A DNA stretch of 64,000 nucleotides from Pseudomonas sp. K2I15 (GCF_002204795.1 NZ_NIXO01000005.1:1-64000); one strand, 5' to 3'; positions 25,407 to 34,917 are shown, numbered from the stretch's first letter. Notes: a model not told the origin generated them from the letters alone. Made by a program: numbers and translations.

Positions 25407-26705
25407 ATGGATATCAAACAGCTCTGGCTCAAGGTCCAAGACCTTTGGGGCACCCTCGACGAACACCCGTTGCTGCATTCCAGCCTGGCGCTGGTGGTGT
25501 TGCTGGTGGTGGCATTGCTGCTCGGACGAGTGGCTCGGTACCTCATCCTGCACGCCGTCAAACTGCTGGGCCGGCAACCCGCGCTGCACTGGCTCAACGA
25601 CCTGCGGCACAACAAAGTTTTCCACCGCCTGGCGCAGATGACGCCGTCGCTGGTGATCCAGTTCGGCCTGTACCTGGTGCCAGACCTGAGCAAGACCGCC
25701 ACCCTGTTCATCGGCAATGTCGCCCTGGCATTCACCATCCTGTTCATGGTGCTGGCGATAAGCGCCCTGCTCAACGCCTTGCTGGACATCTACGCCCGCA
25801 CCGAACACGCCCGCACCCGCTCGATCAAGGGCTACGTGCAGTTGGCGAAGATGGTGTTGTTCGTGTTTGGCGCCATCATCATCGTCGCCACGCTGATCGA
25901 CCGCTCGCCGCTGCTACTGCTCTCCGGTTTGGGTGCGATGTCGGCGGTAATTCTGTTGGTCTACAAGGACACCTTGCTGTCGTTCGTCGCCAGCGTACAG
26001 CTGACCAGCAACGACATGCTGCGGGTCGGCGACTGGATCGAAATGCCCCAGGTCGGCGCCGACGGTGACGTGGTGGACATCACCCTGCACACCGTGAAGG
26101 TGCAGAACTTCGATAAAACCATCGTCTCGATTCCCACCTGGCGCTTGATGTCCGAGTCGTTCAAGAACTGGCGCGGCATGCAGGCCTCCGGTGGCCGGCG
26201 GATCAAGCGCAGCCTGTATATCGACGCCAGCGGCGTGCGCTTTATCCGCGACGACGAAGAGCTGAAACTCTCCCAGGTGCACCTGCTGACCGACTACATG
26301 AGCCGCAAGAAGGCCGAATTAAAGGCCTGGAACGAAGCCCAGGGCAATGTCGCCGCGATGTCCGCCAACCGCCGGCGCATGACCAATATCGGCACGTTCC
26401 GCGCGTATGCGTTGGCGTATTTGAAAAGCCATCCGGAGATCCAGCCGAACATGACCTGCATGGTGCGGCAGATGCAGACCACCGCCCAGGGTATTCCGCT
26501 GGAGATTTACTGCTTTACCCGCACCACCGCGTGGGCCGACTACGAGCGTATCCAGGGCGATATCTTCGATTACCTGCTGGCGGTGCTGCCGGAATTTGGC
26601 TTGAGCCTGTACCAGCAGCCGAGCGGTGGTGACTTGCGGGCGGGGATGTTGCCGGCGGTGTTGGGGGCCAGTCACCTGCCCGCTCCGGAAAAGGCAGTGA
26701 TGTAA
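25407..26705 (+). CDS. MscS-family mechanosensitive channel (YbdG-like)
   Basis: This 432-residue inner-membrane protein has five predicted N-terminal helices and the MscS pore helix/beta domain: LLSGLGAMSAVILLVYKDTL, then LTSNDMLRVGDWIEMP and VDITLHTVKVQNFDKTIVSIP. The long C-terminal domain (GRRIKRSLYIDASGVRFIRD, then FRAYALAYLKSHP) is characteristic of the YbdG/MscM group. I use ATG at 25407 (MDIKQLWLKVQDLW). ATG at 25350 has a better Shine-Dalgarno (AAGGA, 8 nt) and would add 19 residues, so the start is uncertain. Confidence 0.86.
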   Translation: MDIKQLWLKVQDLWGTLDEHPLLHSSLALVVLLVVALLLGRVARYLILHAVKLLGRQPALHWLNDLRHNKVFHRLAQMTPSLVIQFGLYLVPDLSKTATLFIGNVALAFTILFMVLAISALLNALLDIYARTEHARTRSIKGYVQLAKMVLFVFGAIIIVATLIDRSPLLLLSGLGAMSAVILLVYKDTLLSFVASVQLTSNDMLRVGDWIEMPQVGADGDVVDITLHTVKVQNFDKTIVSIPTWRLMSESFKNWRGMQASGGRRIKRSLYIDASGVRFIRDDEELKLSQVHLLTDYMSRKKAELKAWNEAQGNVAAMSANRRRMTNIGTFRAYALAYLKSHPEIQPNMTCMVRQMQTTAQGIPLEIYCFTRTTAWADYERIQGDIFDYLLAVLPEFGLSLYQQPSGGDLRAGMLPAVLGASHLPAPEKAVM

Positions 26706-26710
26706 TAACA

Positions 26711-26746
26711 AAAAAACGGCACAACCTGAGTTGTGCCGTTTTTTTT
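26711..26746. terminator. bidirectional terminator
   Basis: A 10-bp stem (ACGGCACAAC / GTTGTGCCGT) is flanked by an A-run and a T-run between the channel gene and the convergent isochorismatase-like gene. Confidence 0.9.
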
Positions 26747-26756
26747 GAGGTCGGCC

Positions 26757-27401
26757 TTACTTGAGCGGACGCTGCGGCGCGCCGTGCACCATGGTGTAGG
26801 CGTAATCCACACCCATGCCGTAAGCGCCGCTGTGTTCCAGGACCAAGCCCATCACCGCGTCGTAGGTTTCCTTGTGTGCCCAGTCACGCTGGTATTCCAG
26901 CAGCACTTGCTGCCAGGTGACCGGTACCGCCCCGGCCTGAATCATCCGTTGCACCGACATGTCGTGCGCTTCTTTGCTGGTGCCACCGGAGGCGTCGGTG
27001 ACGATGTACACCTCGTAGCCTTCGGCCAGGGCTTCGAGGGCAGGGAAGTTCAGGCAAACCTCGGTCCACAGGGCCGCCATGATCAGCTTTTTGCGGCCGG
27101 TGGCTTTCACCGCTGCCACCAGTGCCTTGTCTTCCCAGGAGTTCATCGAGGTGCGCTCGATTGGCTGCTGGTCCGGGAACACGCTCAACAGTTCCGGCCA
27201 GATGTAGCCACTGAAGCTCTTGGTCTCAACCGAGGTCAGGATGGTCGGCACGTTGAAGATCTTGGCCGCCTTGGCCAGCGCCACGGTGTTGTTCTTCAGG
27301 GTCTGGCGATCAATCGACTGCACGCCAAAGGCCATCTGCGGCTGGTGGTCGATCAGGATCAGGGTGGAGTTGGTTGGGTTGAGCAATTCGCGAATAGACA
27401 T
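26757..27401 (-). CDS. isochorismatase-family hydrolase (YcaC-like)
   Basis: This 214-residue cysteine hydrolase has Asp18 (LILIDHQPQM) and Cys116 (ALWTEVCLNFPA), two of the three residues expected in the catalytic triad of the isochorismatase superfamily. Length and motifs such as SFSGYIWPELL and DASGGTSKEAHDM match the octameric YcaC group, whose natural substrate is unknown. It diverges from a LysR gene with a 153-bp gap, which suggests regulation by that protein. Confidence 0.87.
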   Translation of the reverse strand: MSIRELLNPTNSTLILIDHQPQMAFGVQSIDRQTLKNNTVALAKAAKIFNVPTILTSVETKSFSGYIWPELLSVFPDQQPIERTSMNSWEDKALVAAVKATGRKKLIMAALWTEVCLNFPALEALAEGYEVYIVTDASGGTSKEAHDMSVQRMIQAGAVPVTWQQVLLEYQRDWAHKETYDAVMGLVLEHSGAYGMGVDYAYTMVHGAPQRPLK

Positions 27402-27522
27402 GGTGACTTCCTTTTAATGTTTTCGATTCGGTAAGGGGTGCGTTCAGCGCCGCGGTAACGCTTTGCTGGCGGCTTGGAAGTAACTTTACGGGCTGGATAA
27501 AATAGAGACAATTACCTAAAAT

Positions 27523-27537
27523 CGAGAATCATTGATT
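27523..27537. promoter_or_regulatory. AGAATC-ATT-GATTCT palindrome in a LysR divergent promoter
   Basis: A perfect 15-bp inverted repeat lies 18 bp before the LysR start codon and upstream of the divergent hydrolase gene. It is a candidate autoregulatory operator for the LysR protein. Confidence 0.4.
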
Positions 27538-27554
27538 CTAAAAAAGGGACAGTC

Positions 27555-28460
27555 ATGGATCGCATCGAATGCATGCGGGCGTTTGTCGTCACAGTCGGCG
27601 AGAACGGCTTTGCGGCCGCCGCGCGAGCCATGGACGTACCGCGCTCAAAAGTCAGCAAGCAGATTCAGGCGCTGGAAGACGCCATCGGCGTGCAACTGCT
27701 TCAGCGCACCACCCGCAGCCTGCATTTGACGGAGGCTGGGGCCGAGTATTTCGACGCGGCACGTGAGGTGCTGGCCGCCCTGGACGAGGCCGAGCAGCGG
27801 GCCCGGGACGGCATCGGTGAGTTACGCGGAGTGCTGCGGGTGAATGCGCCGATGTCGTTCGGGCTACATCGCCTGGGAAGGTTGATTCCGCTGTTCCATG
27901 AACAGCATCCTCATATCGAGTTGCAACTGGTGCTCAGTGACCAGCAGGTGGATCCGGTACGCGGCGGTTTCGACGTGACCATCCGCATCGCCAGCATGCC
28001 CGACTCAACGATGATCGCCCGCCAGCTGGCGCCTGCGCCACGGGTCATGGTGGCCGCGCCGGCCTACCTCGCACGCGCGGGCACACCGCAAACCCCGCAA
28101 GACCTGCGCCAGCACCAATGCCTCAATTATGGGTATCTGCAAAGCGGCGTCAGCCTGCAACTGAGCAAGGGCCAGGAAACCCAGCGGGTCAACGTCACCG
28201 GCCCTTTGCACGCCAACAATGGCGACCTGCTGGCCCAGGCGGCAGAAGCCGGAATGGGTATCGCCCTGTTGCCGGACTTTATCGTCGAAGACGCCCTGAA
28301 TGCCGGGCGCCTGGTGCCGGTGCTCTGCGAATGGCAAGCGCCGGCAATCACCATCAATGCGGTCTATTCGTCAGCGCGACGCGTGCCGCAAAAGACCCGG
28401 GCGTTCATTGATTTTTTGGTGACGCAACTGGCGCCGACGACCGCAGGCCCAACCGGCTGA
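27555..28460 (+). CDS. LysR-family transcriptional regulator
   Basis: This 301-residue protein starts MDRIECMRAFVVTVGENGF, with HTH residues 18-37 (AAAARAMDVPRSKVSKQIQALE) typical of the CrgA/YhjC-like LysR branch that often controls oxidoreductases and stress enzymes. It is divergent from the isochorismatase-like gene, its likely target. Its 3' end overlaps the convergent EamA gene by 56 bp. Confidence 0.88.
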   Translation: MDRIECMRAFVVTVGENGFAAAARAMDVPRSKVSKQIQALEDAIGVQLLQRTTRSLHLTEAGAEYFDAAREVLAALDEAEQRARDGIGELRGVLRVNAPMSFGLHRLGRLIPLFHEQHPHIELQLVLSDQQVDPVRGGFDVTIRIASMPDSTMIARQLAPAPRVMVAAPAYLARAGTPQTPQDLRQHQCLNYGYLQSGVSLQLSKGQETQRVNVTGPLHANNGDLLAQAAEAGMGIALLPDFIVEDALNAGRLVPVLCEWQAPAITINAVYSSARRVPQKTRAFIDFLVTQLAPTTAGPTG

Positions 28461-29286
28461 TCCAGACCGCCGCCAGAATCACCAACCCGCCCAACAGCAA
28501 CCGTCCCAACGGCTCGTGCTGGTTCCAGATCAACAGGTTGAGCAACAACCCTACCGGCACATGCAGGTTGTTCATCACCGCCAACGTGCCACCGTTGACC
28601 ATGCACGCGCCCTTGTTCCACCAGTACATGCCCAGTGCCGTGCTGACCAGCCCCAGGAATACCAGCACGCCCCATTGCAACGGCGCCTCCGGCAGGAAGT
28701 TGGCCTTGCCGAACATCAGGAACGCCGGCAACGCCACCGCCAGTGCACCGAGGTAGAAGTAACCAAACCGCCGATAGTGCGGCAGATCGCTCGGATGGCG
28801 GGCCACCAGATGCTTATAAAGCACCTGCCCAGCGGCATAGGTGAAGTTGGCCAGTTGCAGCAGCAAGAAGCCCATGAAGAAGTTCGGCGTGATCTGGTCA
28901 AAGCGAATGACCGCCGCTCCCGTCACCGCTACCAGCGCGGCCACCAGCGCCCACGGGTTGAAGCGGCGGTTCAAGGCGTCTTCGATCAAGGTCACGTGCA
29001 ACGGCGTCAGGATGGTGAACAGCAACACCTCCGGCACCGTCAGTACGCGGAAGCTCAGGTACAGGCACACGTAGGTCACGCCAAACTGCAGCGCGCCGAT
29101 CAGCAGCATGCCGCGCATGAACGCCGGTTCCACCGAGCGCCAGCGGGTCAGCGGGATAAACACCAGCCCGGCCAACAGCACACGCACCAGCACCGCGAAG
29201 TAACTGTCGACGTGACCGGCCAGGTATTCGCCGATCAAGCTGAAGGAAAACGCCTGGATCAGCGTCACAACAAGTAGATAGCCCAT
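28405..29286 (-). CDS. EamA/DMT-superfamily transporter
   Basis: This 293-residue protein has ten predicted helices and two EamA repeats. It starts MGYLLVVTLIQAFSFSLIGE and includes YVCLYLSFRVLTVPEVLLFT and VFLGLVSTALGMYWWNKGA. Such carriers export amino acids or amines; the substrate here is unknown. The open frame to 29412 is not supported by a ribosome-binding site. Its 3' end overlaps the LysR gene on the other strand. Confidence 0.87.
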   Translation of the reverse strand: MGYLLVVTLIQAFSFSLIGEYLAGHVDSYFAVLVRVLLAGLVFIPLTRWRSVEPAFMRGMLLIGALQFGVTYVCLYLSFRVLTVPEVLLFTILTPLHVTLIEDALNRRFNPWALVAALVAVTGAAVIRFDQITPNFFMGFLLLQLANFTYAAGQVLYKHLVARHPSDLPHYRRFGYFYLGALAVALPAFLMFGKANFLPEAPLQWGVLVFLGLVSTALGMYWWNKGACMVNGGTLAVMNNLHVPVGLLLNLLIWNQHEPLGRLLLGGLVILAAVWISRLGLRSSAPVASPKNQ

Positions 29287-29350
29287 GCTCGCCTCATTTT
29301 GAATGGGCGCGACATTAGCGGTTTTCGCACGCTTGCGAAACTCAAGGCAA

Positions 29351-29384
29351 AAAAAACCCGACCTCGCTAAAAGCGTCAGTCGGG
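29351..29384 (-). terminator. terminator downstream of azoR
   Basis: CCCGAC/GTCGGG with an inner CGC/GCG stem is followed on the minus strand by a run of T residues. It lies about 105 bp past the azoR stop. Confidence 0.75.
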
Positions 29385-29489
29385 CAGGAGCACTCAGGAG
29401 CAAAAAGTGCAAAGGGAGGTTCGATACGCGTACTTGAAGGGTTGCGTGGAGCTATATAAACAGCAGGCGATTATCTGGCGATTAACGGA

Positions 29490-30089
29490 TCACGCCACCT
29501 GTGCCAGCAAAGCCTTCGCCTGGTTCACGCCCTTTTCCTGGAAGTCACCGCCCAGGTTCACCCCTTCGGCGTGAATGAACGTGACGTCGTGAATGCCGAT
29601 AAAGCCCATGACCTGACGCAGGTACGGTTCCTGGTGGTCGGTGCTGCCGCCAGCATGAATGCCGCCGCGGGCCGTCAGCACAAACGCACGTTTATCAGTC
29701 AGCAGGCCCTGCGGGCCGGTGGCGGTGTACTTGAAGGTCACCCCGGCACGCAGCACATGGTCGAGCCAGGCCTTGAGGGTGCTGGGAATCGCGAAGTTGT
29801 ACATCGGCGCGGCCATCACCAATACATCGGCAGCCAGCAGTTCATCGGTCAGTTCGTTGGAGCGGTCCAAAGAAGCCTGTTCGAGAGTGTTGCGTTGTTC
29901 AGCGGGTTTCATCCAGCCGCCCAGCAGGTGAGCGTCCAGGTGCGGCACCGGGTTGATGGCAAGGTCACGCACGGTGATCTGATCAGCCGGGTGGGCGACT
30001 TTCCATTGGCTGATGAATTGTTGGGTCAGCTGACGGGAGATTGAATCCTGCTGACGGGCGCTGCTTTCGATGATCAGAACACGGGCCAT
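29490..30089 (-). CDS. azoR: FMN-dependent NADH-azoreductase
   Basis: This 199-residue flavodoxin-fold enzyme starts MARVLIIESSARQQDSISRQ and contains the FMN phosphate loop SSARQQDSIS and the APMYNFAIPSTLKAWLDHVLR motif of AzoR enzymes, then LLTDKRAFVLTARGG. It reduces azo compounds and quinones with NADH, with FMN as cofactor. It appears monocistronic, with a terminator downstream. Pseudomonads usually have several AzoR paralogues, so a number cannot be assigned. Confidence 0.92.
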   Translation of the reverse strand: MARVLIIESSARQQDSISRQLTQQFISQWKVAHPADQITVRDLAINPVPHLDAHLLGGWMKPAEQRNTLEQASLDRSNELTDELLAADVLVMAAPMYNFAIPSTLKAWLDHVLRAGVTFKYTATGPQGLLTDKRAFVLTARGGIHAGGSTDHQEPYLRQVMGFIGIHDVTFIHAEGVNLGGDFQEKGVNQAKALLAQVA

Positions 30090-30240
30090 GATTAAGTAAG
30101 CTCCATCGGTGAATGCTGTAAGTCGATGGAGTGAAGGTTAATCAGAGCCCGTTCGATTAAAAAGCGTAAAAAATTGCTATAACCCATCTAGAAATTTGTT
30201 TATAAGCGGAGTATTGCTGTAGGCATCCTCCGCTTTTGCC

Positions 30241-30555
30241 TTATTTCGGTGCGCAGGTCAGTTGTATACGCATCTTGATAACGGCACGGCTGAAATTCAC
30301 CGTGGTGTTGGTGGTTTTCCCCGCCGGTACCGAGACGCTGCGGGTACGCGGGGCTTCCGGCCCATTGGTAAAGCGTACCTTGCACTGCGCATCATTGGGG
30401 CCGTAGTTGGTGAGTTGGATCGAACTGATATTGCTGTCGACGTCCGACGCGCTGTAATCGATCTTCACGCCCTGAATATCTTTCGTAACGTCGGTAGTAA
30501 ATGCAAACGCGCTCAACGGCAGCAGCGCCAGCAGCACACAACAGAATTTTCTCAT
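30241..30555 (-). CDS. small exported protein, function unknown
   Basis: This 104-residue protein has a signal peptide (MRKFCCVLLALLPLSAFA) and a mature beta-rich domain (GVKIDYSASDVDSNISSIQL, then MRIQLTCAPK). Two cysteines at about 78 and 101 (CKVRF, LTCAPK) may pair. It is predicted periplasmic. Similar proteins in other pseudomonads have been mislabelled as 3-phosphoglycerate kinase; nothing in the sequence supports that. It is divergent from a LysR gene with a 49-bp gap. Confidence 0.72.
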   Translation of the reverse strand: MRKFCCVLLALLPLSAFAFTTDVTKDIQGVKIDYSASDVDSNISSIQLTNYGPNDAQCKVRFTNGPEAPRTRSVSVPAGKTTNTTVNFSRAVIKMRIQLTCAPK

Positions 30556-30604
30556 TCGGCAGTCTCCAATAAGGACCGCCAGCTTAGGACAAGAGGAGCT
30601 CATC

Positions 30605-31528
30605 TTGAAAGCGCCCCGCGTTACCCTTGATCAATGGCGCACCCTGCAAGCCGTGGTCGACCATGGCGGCTTCGCCCAGGCAGCCGAAGCGCTGCACCGT
30701 TCGCAATCCTCCGTGAGCTACACCGTGGCGCGCATGCAAGACCAGCTTGGCGTGCCGCTGCTGCGCATCGACGGGCGCAAGGCCGTGCTCACCGAAGCCG
30801 GTGAAGTGCTGCTGCGCCGCTCCCGGCAACTGGTAAAAAACGCCAGCCAGTTGGAAGACCTCGCCCACCATATGGAACAAGGCTGGGAGGCCGAAGTGCG
30901 GCTGGTGGTCGACGCCGCCTACCCCAACGCCCGACTGGTACGTGCCCTCACCGCCTTTATGCCGCAAAGCCGTGGCTGCCGGGTACGCCTGCGTGAAGAG
31001 GTGCTGTCCGGTGTCGAAGAGCTGTTGATCGATGGCATGGCCGACCTTGCCATCAGCAGCTTTATCATCCCGGGTTACCTGGGCACGGAAATGAGCGACG
31101 TCGAATTTGTCGCCGTGGCCCACCCCGAGCACCCGCTGCATCGGCTGCACCGCGAACTGAGCTTCCAGGACCTCGAAAGCCACATGCAGGTGGTGATCCG
31201 CGACTCCGGCCGCCAGCAGCCACGGGACGTCGGCTGGCTGGGTGCCGAACAGCGCTGGACCGTCGGCAGCCTGCCCACCGCCGCCACCTTCGTCAGCAGC
31301 GGCCTGGGCTTTGCCTGGCTGCCTAGGCATTTGATCGAGCGCGAACTCAAGGAAGGCCTGCTCAAGCTACTACCCCTGGAACGGGGTGGCAGCCGCAACC
31401 CGACGTTCTACCTTTACTCGAACAAGGACAAACCCCTGGGCCCGGCCACGCAGATTCTCGTCGAGTTGCTGCGCACCTTCGACACCGCTCCACTGGACGC
31501 GCCTTTCGCCGCACCGCAGCAAGCCTGA
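30605..31528 (+). CDS. LysR-family transcriptional regulator
   Basis: This 307-residue protein has a HTH at about 18-40 (FAQAAEALHRSQSSVSYTVARMQ) and a LysR effector domain. The start codon is TTG, with AGAGGAG 6 nt upstream. It is followed after 13 bp by an alpha/beta hydrolase gene and then by a cyclophilin gene, all in the same direction, so it probably heads a short operon. The effector is unknown. Confidence 0.87.
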   Translation: MKAPRVTLDQWRTLQAVVDHGGFAQAAEALHRSQSSVSYTVARMQDQLGVPLLRIDGRKAVLTEAGEVLLRRSRQLVKNASQLEDLAHHMEQGWEAEVRLVVDAAYPNARLVRALTAFMPQSRGCRVRLREEVLSGVEELLIDGMADLAISSFIIPGYLGTEMSDVEFVAVAHPEHPLHRLHRELSFQDLESHMQVVIRDSGRQQPRDVGWLGAEQRWTVGSLPTAATFVSSGLGFAWLPRHLIERELKEGLLKLLPLERGGSRNPTFYLYSNKDKPLGPATQILVELLRTFDTAPLDAPFAAPQQA

Positions 31529-31541
31529 ACAAGGAGTTCCC

Positions 31542-32345
31542 ATGGCCTATTTCGAACATGAAGGTTGCACCCTGCATTACGAGGAATATGGCCACGGCGC
31601 CCCGCTGATCCTGATCCACGGCCTGGGCTCCAGCTGCCTGGACTGGGAGCTGCAAGTGCCGGTGTTGGCGCAGCACTACCGACTGGTGGTGGTGGACGTG
31701 CGCGGTCACGGCCGCTCCGACAAACCCCGGGAGCGCTACACCATCGCAGGCTTTACCGCCGACCTGGTGGCCTTGATCGAACACCTGCAACTGCCGCCGG
31801 CCCACGTGGTCGGCCTGTCCATGGGCGGCATGATTGCCTTCCAGTTGGCGGTGGACGAACCGCAGATGCTCAAGAGCTTGTGCATCGTCAACAGCGCGCC
31901 CCAGGTCAAGGTGCGCACGGCCAGCGATTATTGGCAGTGGGCCAAGCGCTGGAGCCTGGCGCGCATCCTCAGCCTGAACACCATCGGCAAAGCCCTGGGC
32001 AGCCTGCTGTTTCCCAAGCCTGAACAGGCCGAACTGCGACGCAAGATGACCGAGCGCTGGGCAAAAAACGACAAACGTGCTTACCTCGCCAGCTTCGATG
32101 CGATTGTTGGCTGGGGCGTACAGGAACAACTTTCGAAAATTTCCTGTCCAACCCTGGTCATCAGCGCAGACCACGACTACACCCCCGTGGCGCAGAAAGA
32201 AATCTATGTAAAACTGCTGCCCGATGCGCGACTGGTGGTGATCGAGGATTCCCGCCATGCCACGCCGCTGGACCAACCCGAACACTTCAATAACACCCTG
32301 CTCGATTTTCTCAAGACAGTCGAAACCACAACCCAGGATCACTGA
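31542..32345 (+). CDS. alpha/beta-fold hydrolase
   Basis: This 267-residue serine hydrolase has oxyanion motif LILIHGLGSS (25-34), nucleophile elbow GLSMGGMIAF (Ser around 96), the acid near SADHDYTPVA, and the catalytic His in EDSRHATPLDQPEHF. It resembles esterase and 3-oxoadipate-enol-lactonase-like enzymes, but no specific substrate can be assigned. AAGGAG precedes the ATG. It lies between a LysR gene and a cyclophilin gene with 13-bp and 3-bp gaps. Confidence 0.87.
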   Translation: MAYFEHEGCTLHYEEYGHGAPLILIHGLGSSCLDWELQVPVLAQHYRLVVVDVRGHGRSDKPRERYTIAGFTADLVALIEHLQLPPAHVVGLSMGGMIAFQLAVDEPQMLKSLCIVNSAPQVKVRTASDYWQWAKRWSLARILSLNTIGKALGSLLFPKPEQAELRRKMTERWAKNDKRAYLASFDAIVGWGVQEQLSKISCPTLVISADHDYTPVAQKEIYVKLLPDARLVVIEDSRHATPLDQPEHFNNTLLDFLKTVETTTQDH

Positions 32346-32348
32346 CCC

Positions 32349-32912
32349 ATGCTGAAAAAAATCGCCTTCTTTGCCGGTTCCGTACTGTTCGCTGCCAACC
32401 TGATGGCGGCCGAACCCGCCAAGGCTCCTCACGTATTGATCACCACCACCAATGGCGACATCGAAATCGAGCTGGACCCGGTCAAGGCCCCGATCAGTAC
32501 CAAGAACTTCCTGGCCTATGTCGACAAGGGCTTCTACACCAACACCATTTTTCACCGGGTAATCCCGGGCTTCATGGTGCAGGGCGGCGGGTTCACCTCG
32601 CAGATGTCGCAAAAGCCGACCGAAGCCCCGATCAAGAACGAAGCCAGCAACGGCCTGCATAACGTGCGTGGCACCCTGTCAATGGCGCGTACCAACGACC
32701 CGAACTCCGGCACCAGCCAGTTCTTCATCAACGTTGCAGACAATGCCTTCCTCGACCCGGGCCGTGATGCCGGTTACGCGGTGTTCGCCAAAGTGGTCAA
32801 GGGCATGGACGTGGTCGACATCATCGTCAACTCGCAAACCACCACCAAACAGGGCATGCAGAACGTGCCAATCGATCCTGTCCTGATCAAGTCGGCCAAG
32901 CGCATCGACTGA
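32349..32912 (+). CDS. periplasmic peptidyl-prolyl cis-trans isomerase (cyclophilin, PpiA-like)
   Basis: This 187-residue protein has a signal peptide ([20 protein letters not shown]) and a cyclophilin domain: [35 protein letters not shown] and [17 protein letters not shown]. Arg in FHRVIPGFM and the Phe/Gln of TSQFFIN form the active site. It catalyses proline isomerisation during folding of exported proteins. It lies 3 bp after the hydrolase gene and is probably co-transcribed with it. Confidence 0.92.
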   Translation: MLKKIAFFAGSVLFAANLMAAEPAKAPHVLITTTNGDIEIELDPVKAPISTKNFLAYVDKGFYTNTIFHRVIPGFMVQGGGFTSQMSQKPTEAPIKNEASNGLHNVRGTLSMARTNDPNSGTSQFFINVADNAFLDPGRDAGYAVFAKVVKGMDVVDIIVNSQTTTKQGMQNVPIDPVLIKSAKRID

Positions 32913-32970
32913 AGGCTACAGGGAGTTTCGCGCGGTGCCCGCTAGGCATCGCGCGTATTTGAACAGGAGA

Positions 32971-32985
32971 GCCCGCCACGCGGGC
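32971..32985 (+). promoter_or_regulatory. hairpin between Shine-Dalgarno and start of the ABC gene
   Basis: GCCCGC-CAC-GCGGGC is a 6-bp GC stem directly after AGGAG (32965-32969). The distance from AGGAG to the ATG at 32996 is 26 nt, but only about 11 nt if the hairpin is looped out. There is no closer ribosome-binding site in view. Confidence 0.45.
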
Positions 32986-32995
32986 GTCAGACCCA

Positions 32996-34828
32996 ATGCT
33001 CTATCGTCGTTTTGAACAACTGATCGACATCTTCCGCGACCCTCCCAGCGCGGCCCCTCCCGATAAAGTCCTGCCGTTCTACATCTATTACCTGCGCCAG
33101 GTATGGCCCTGCTTTGCCGCCTTGCTGGTGGTGGGCCTGATCGGCGCGCTGATCGAAGTGGCGCTGTTCAGCTACCTGAGCCGCATCATCGACCTGGCCC
33201 AAGGCACACCGCCAGCCAACTTTTTCCAGATCCACGCCACCGAGCTGATCTGGATGGCCGTGGTCGCCCTGCTGCTGCGCCCGATCTTCGGCGCGCTGCA
33301 TGACCTGCTGGTGCACCAGACCATCAGCCCCGGCATGACCAGCCTGATCCGCTGGCAGAACCACAGCTATGTGCTCAAGCAGAGCCTGAATTTTTTCCAG
33401 AACGATTTTGCTGGACGCATTGCCCAGCGCATCATGCAAACCGGCAATTCCCTGCGCGACTCTGCGGTGGCCGCCGTGGATGCGATCTGGCACGTAGCAA
33501 TCTACGCCATCAGCGCCCTGGTGCTGTTCGCCGAAGCCGACTGGCGCCTGATGATCCCGTTGATCACCTGGATCGTCGCCTACAGCCTGGCCCTGCGGTA
33601 CTTCGTGCCACGGGTCAAGGAACGCTCAGTGATTTCATCCGAGGCACGCTCCAAACTGATGGGGCGGATTGTCGACGGCTACACCAACATCACCACCTTG
33701 AAGCTGTTTGCTCATACCCGTTCCGAGCAGAACTACGCCAAGGAAGCCATCGTCGAGCAGACCGAAAAAACCCAACTGGCCAGCCGCGTCGTGACCAGCA
33801 TGGACATCGTGATCACCACCATGAACGGCCTGCTGATTGTCACCACCACGGGCCTTGCCCTGTGGTTGTGGACTCAATCGCTGATTTCGGTGGGCGCCAT
33901 CGCCCTGGCCACCGGTCTGGTGATTCGTATCGTCAACATGTCCGGCTGGATCATGTGGGTGGTCAACGGTATTTTCGAAAACATCGGCATGGTCCAGGAC
34001 GGCCTGAAAACCATCGCCCAGCCGCTGGCGGTGACCGACCGGGATAATGCCCCGCGCCTGGAAGTGCCCCATGGCGAGGTGCGTTTCGATCAAGTGGACT
34101 TCCACTACGGCAAGAAGAGCGGAATCATCGGCGGCCTGAACCTGGACATTAAACCGGGTGAAAAAATCGGCCTGATCGGCCCGTCCGGCGCGGGTAAATC
34201 CACCCTGGTCAACCTGCTGCTGCGCCTGTACGACCTGCAAGGTGGACGCATCCTGATCGACGGCCAGAACATCGCCGAAGTCGCCCAGGAAACCCTGCGC
34301 GAACAGATCGGCATGATCACCCAGGACACCTCGCTGCTGCACCGCTCGATCCGCGACAACCTGCTGTATGGCAAGCCGGACGCCACCGACGAAGAGCTTT
34401 GGGCCGCCGTGCACAAGGCCCGCGCCGATGAGTTCATCCCGTTGCTGTCGGACGCCGAGGGCCGCACCGGCCTGGACGCGCACGTCGGCGAGCGCGGGGT
34501 CAAACTCTCCGGCGGGCAACGCCAGCGCATCGCCATCGCGCGGGTGCTGCTCAAGGACGCGCCAATCCTGATCATGGACGAAGCCACCTCGGCGCTGGAT
34601 TCGGAAGTCGAAGCGGCGATCCAGGAAAGCCTGGAAACCCTGATGCAGGGCAAGACGGTAATCGCCATCGCCCACCGGCTCTCGACCATTGCCAGAATGG
34701 ACAGGCTGGTGGTACTGGAAAAAGGCCAGATTGCCGAGACCGGCAGCCATGCCGAATTGCTCACACACGGCGGTTTGTATGCACGTTTGTGGCAACACCA
34801 GACCGGCGGGTTCGTCGGAATAGACTGA
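32996..34828 (+). CDS. ABC transporter, fused membrane and ATPase domains (exporter type)
   Basis: This 610-residue half-transporter has six transmembrane helices (about 35-325) followed by a nucleotide-binding domain: Walker A GPSGAGKST (about 396-404), signature LSGGQRQRIAIARV, Walker B ILIMDEATSALD and the switch His in AIAHRLSTIARMD. It acts as a homodimer and probably exports lipids, peptides or drugs (MsbA/MDR-like); the substrate is unknown. The initiation region contains an unusual hairpin. It stands alone between the cyclophilin gene and aqpZ. Confidence 0.9.
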   Translation: MLYRRFEQLIDIFRDPPSAAPPDKVLPFYIYYLRQVWPCFAALLVVGLIGALIEVALFSYLSRIIDLAQGTPPANFFQIHATELIWMAVVALLLRPIFGALHDLLVHQTISPGMTSLIRWQNHSYVLKQSLNFFQNDFAGRIAQRIMQTGNSLRDSAVAAVDAIWHVAIYAISALVLFAEADWRLMIPLITWIVAYSLALRYFVPRVKERSVISSEARSKLMGRIVDGYTNITTLKLFAHTRSEQNYAKEAIVEQTEKTQLASRVVTSMDIVITTMNGLLIVTTTGLALWLWTQSLISVGAIALATGLVIRIVNMSGWIMWVVNGIFENIGMVQDGLKTIAQPLAVTDRDNAPRLEVPHGEVRFDQVDFHYGKKSGIIGGLNLDIKPGEKIGLIGPSGAGKSTLVNLLLRLYDLQGGRILIDGQNIAEVAQETLREQIGMITQDTSLLHRSIRDNLLYGKPDATDEELWAAVHKARADEFIPLLSDAEGRTGLDAHVGERGVKLSGGQRQRIAIARVLLKDAPILIMDEATSALDSEVEAAIQESLETLMQGKTVIAIAHRLSTIARMDRLVVLEKGQIAETGSHAELLTHGGLYARLWQHQTGGFVGID

Positions 34829-34917
34829 TTCCTTTGGTTAACTGCAACCTCAATTCCGAACAATTCTGACAGTTTTCTCTATCCCGCTGGTCTTGCGACA
34901 CAATCCTGCTGTACTGC

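Noticed and set aside
30241-30555. 3-phosphoglycerate kinase label seen for similar proteins
   Set aside because: A 104-residue exported protein with a signal peptide cannot be the kinase; no nucleotide-binding motif is present.
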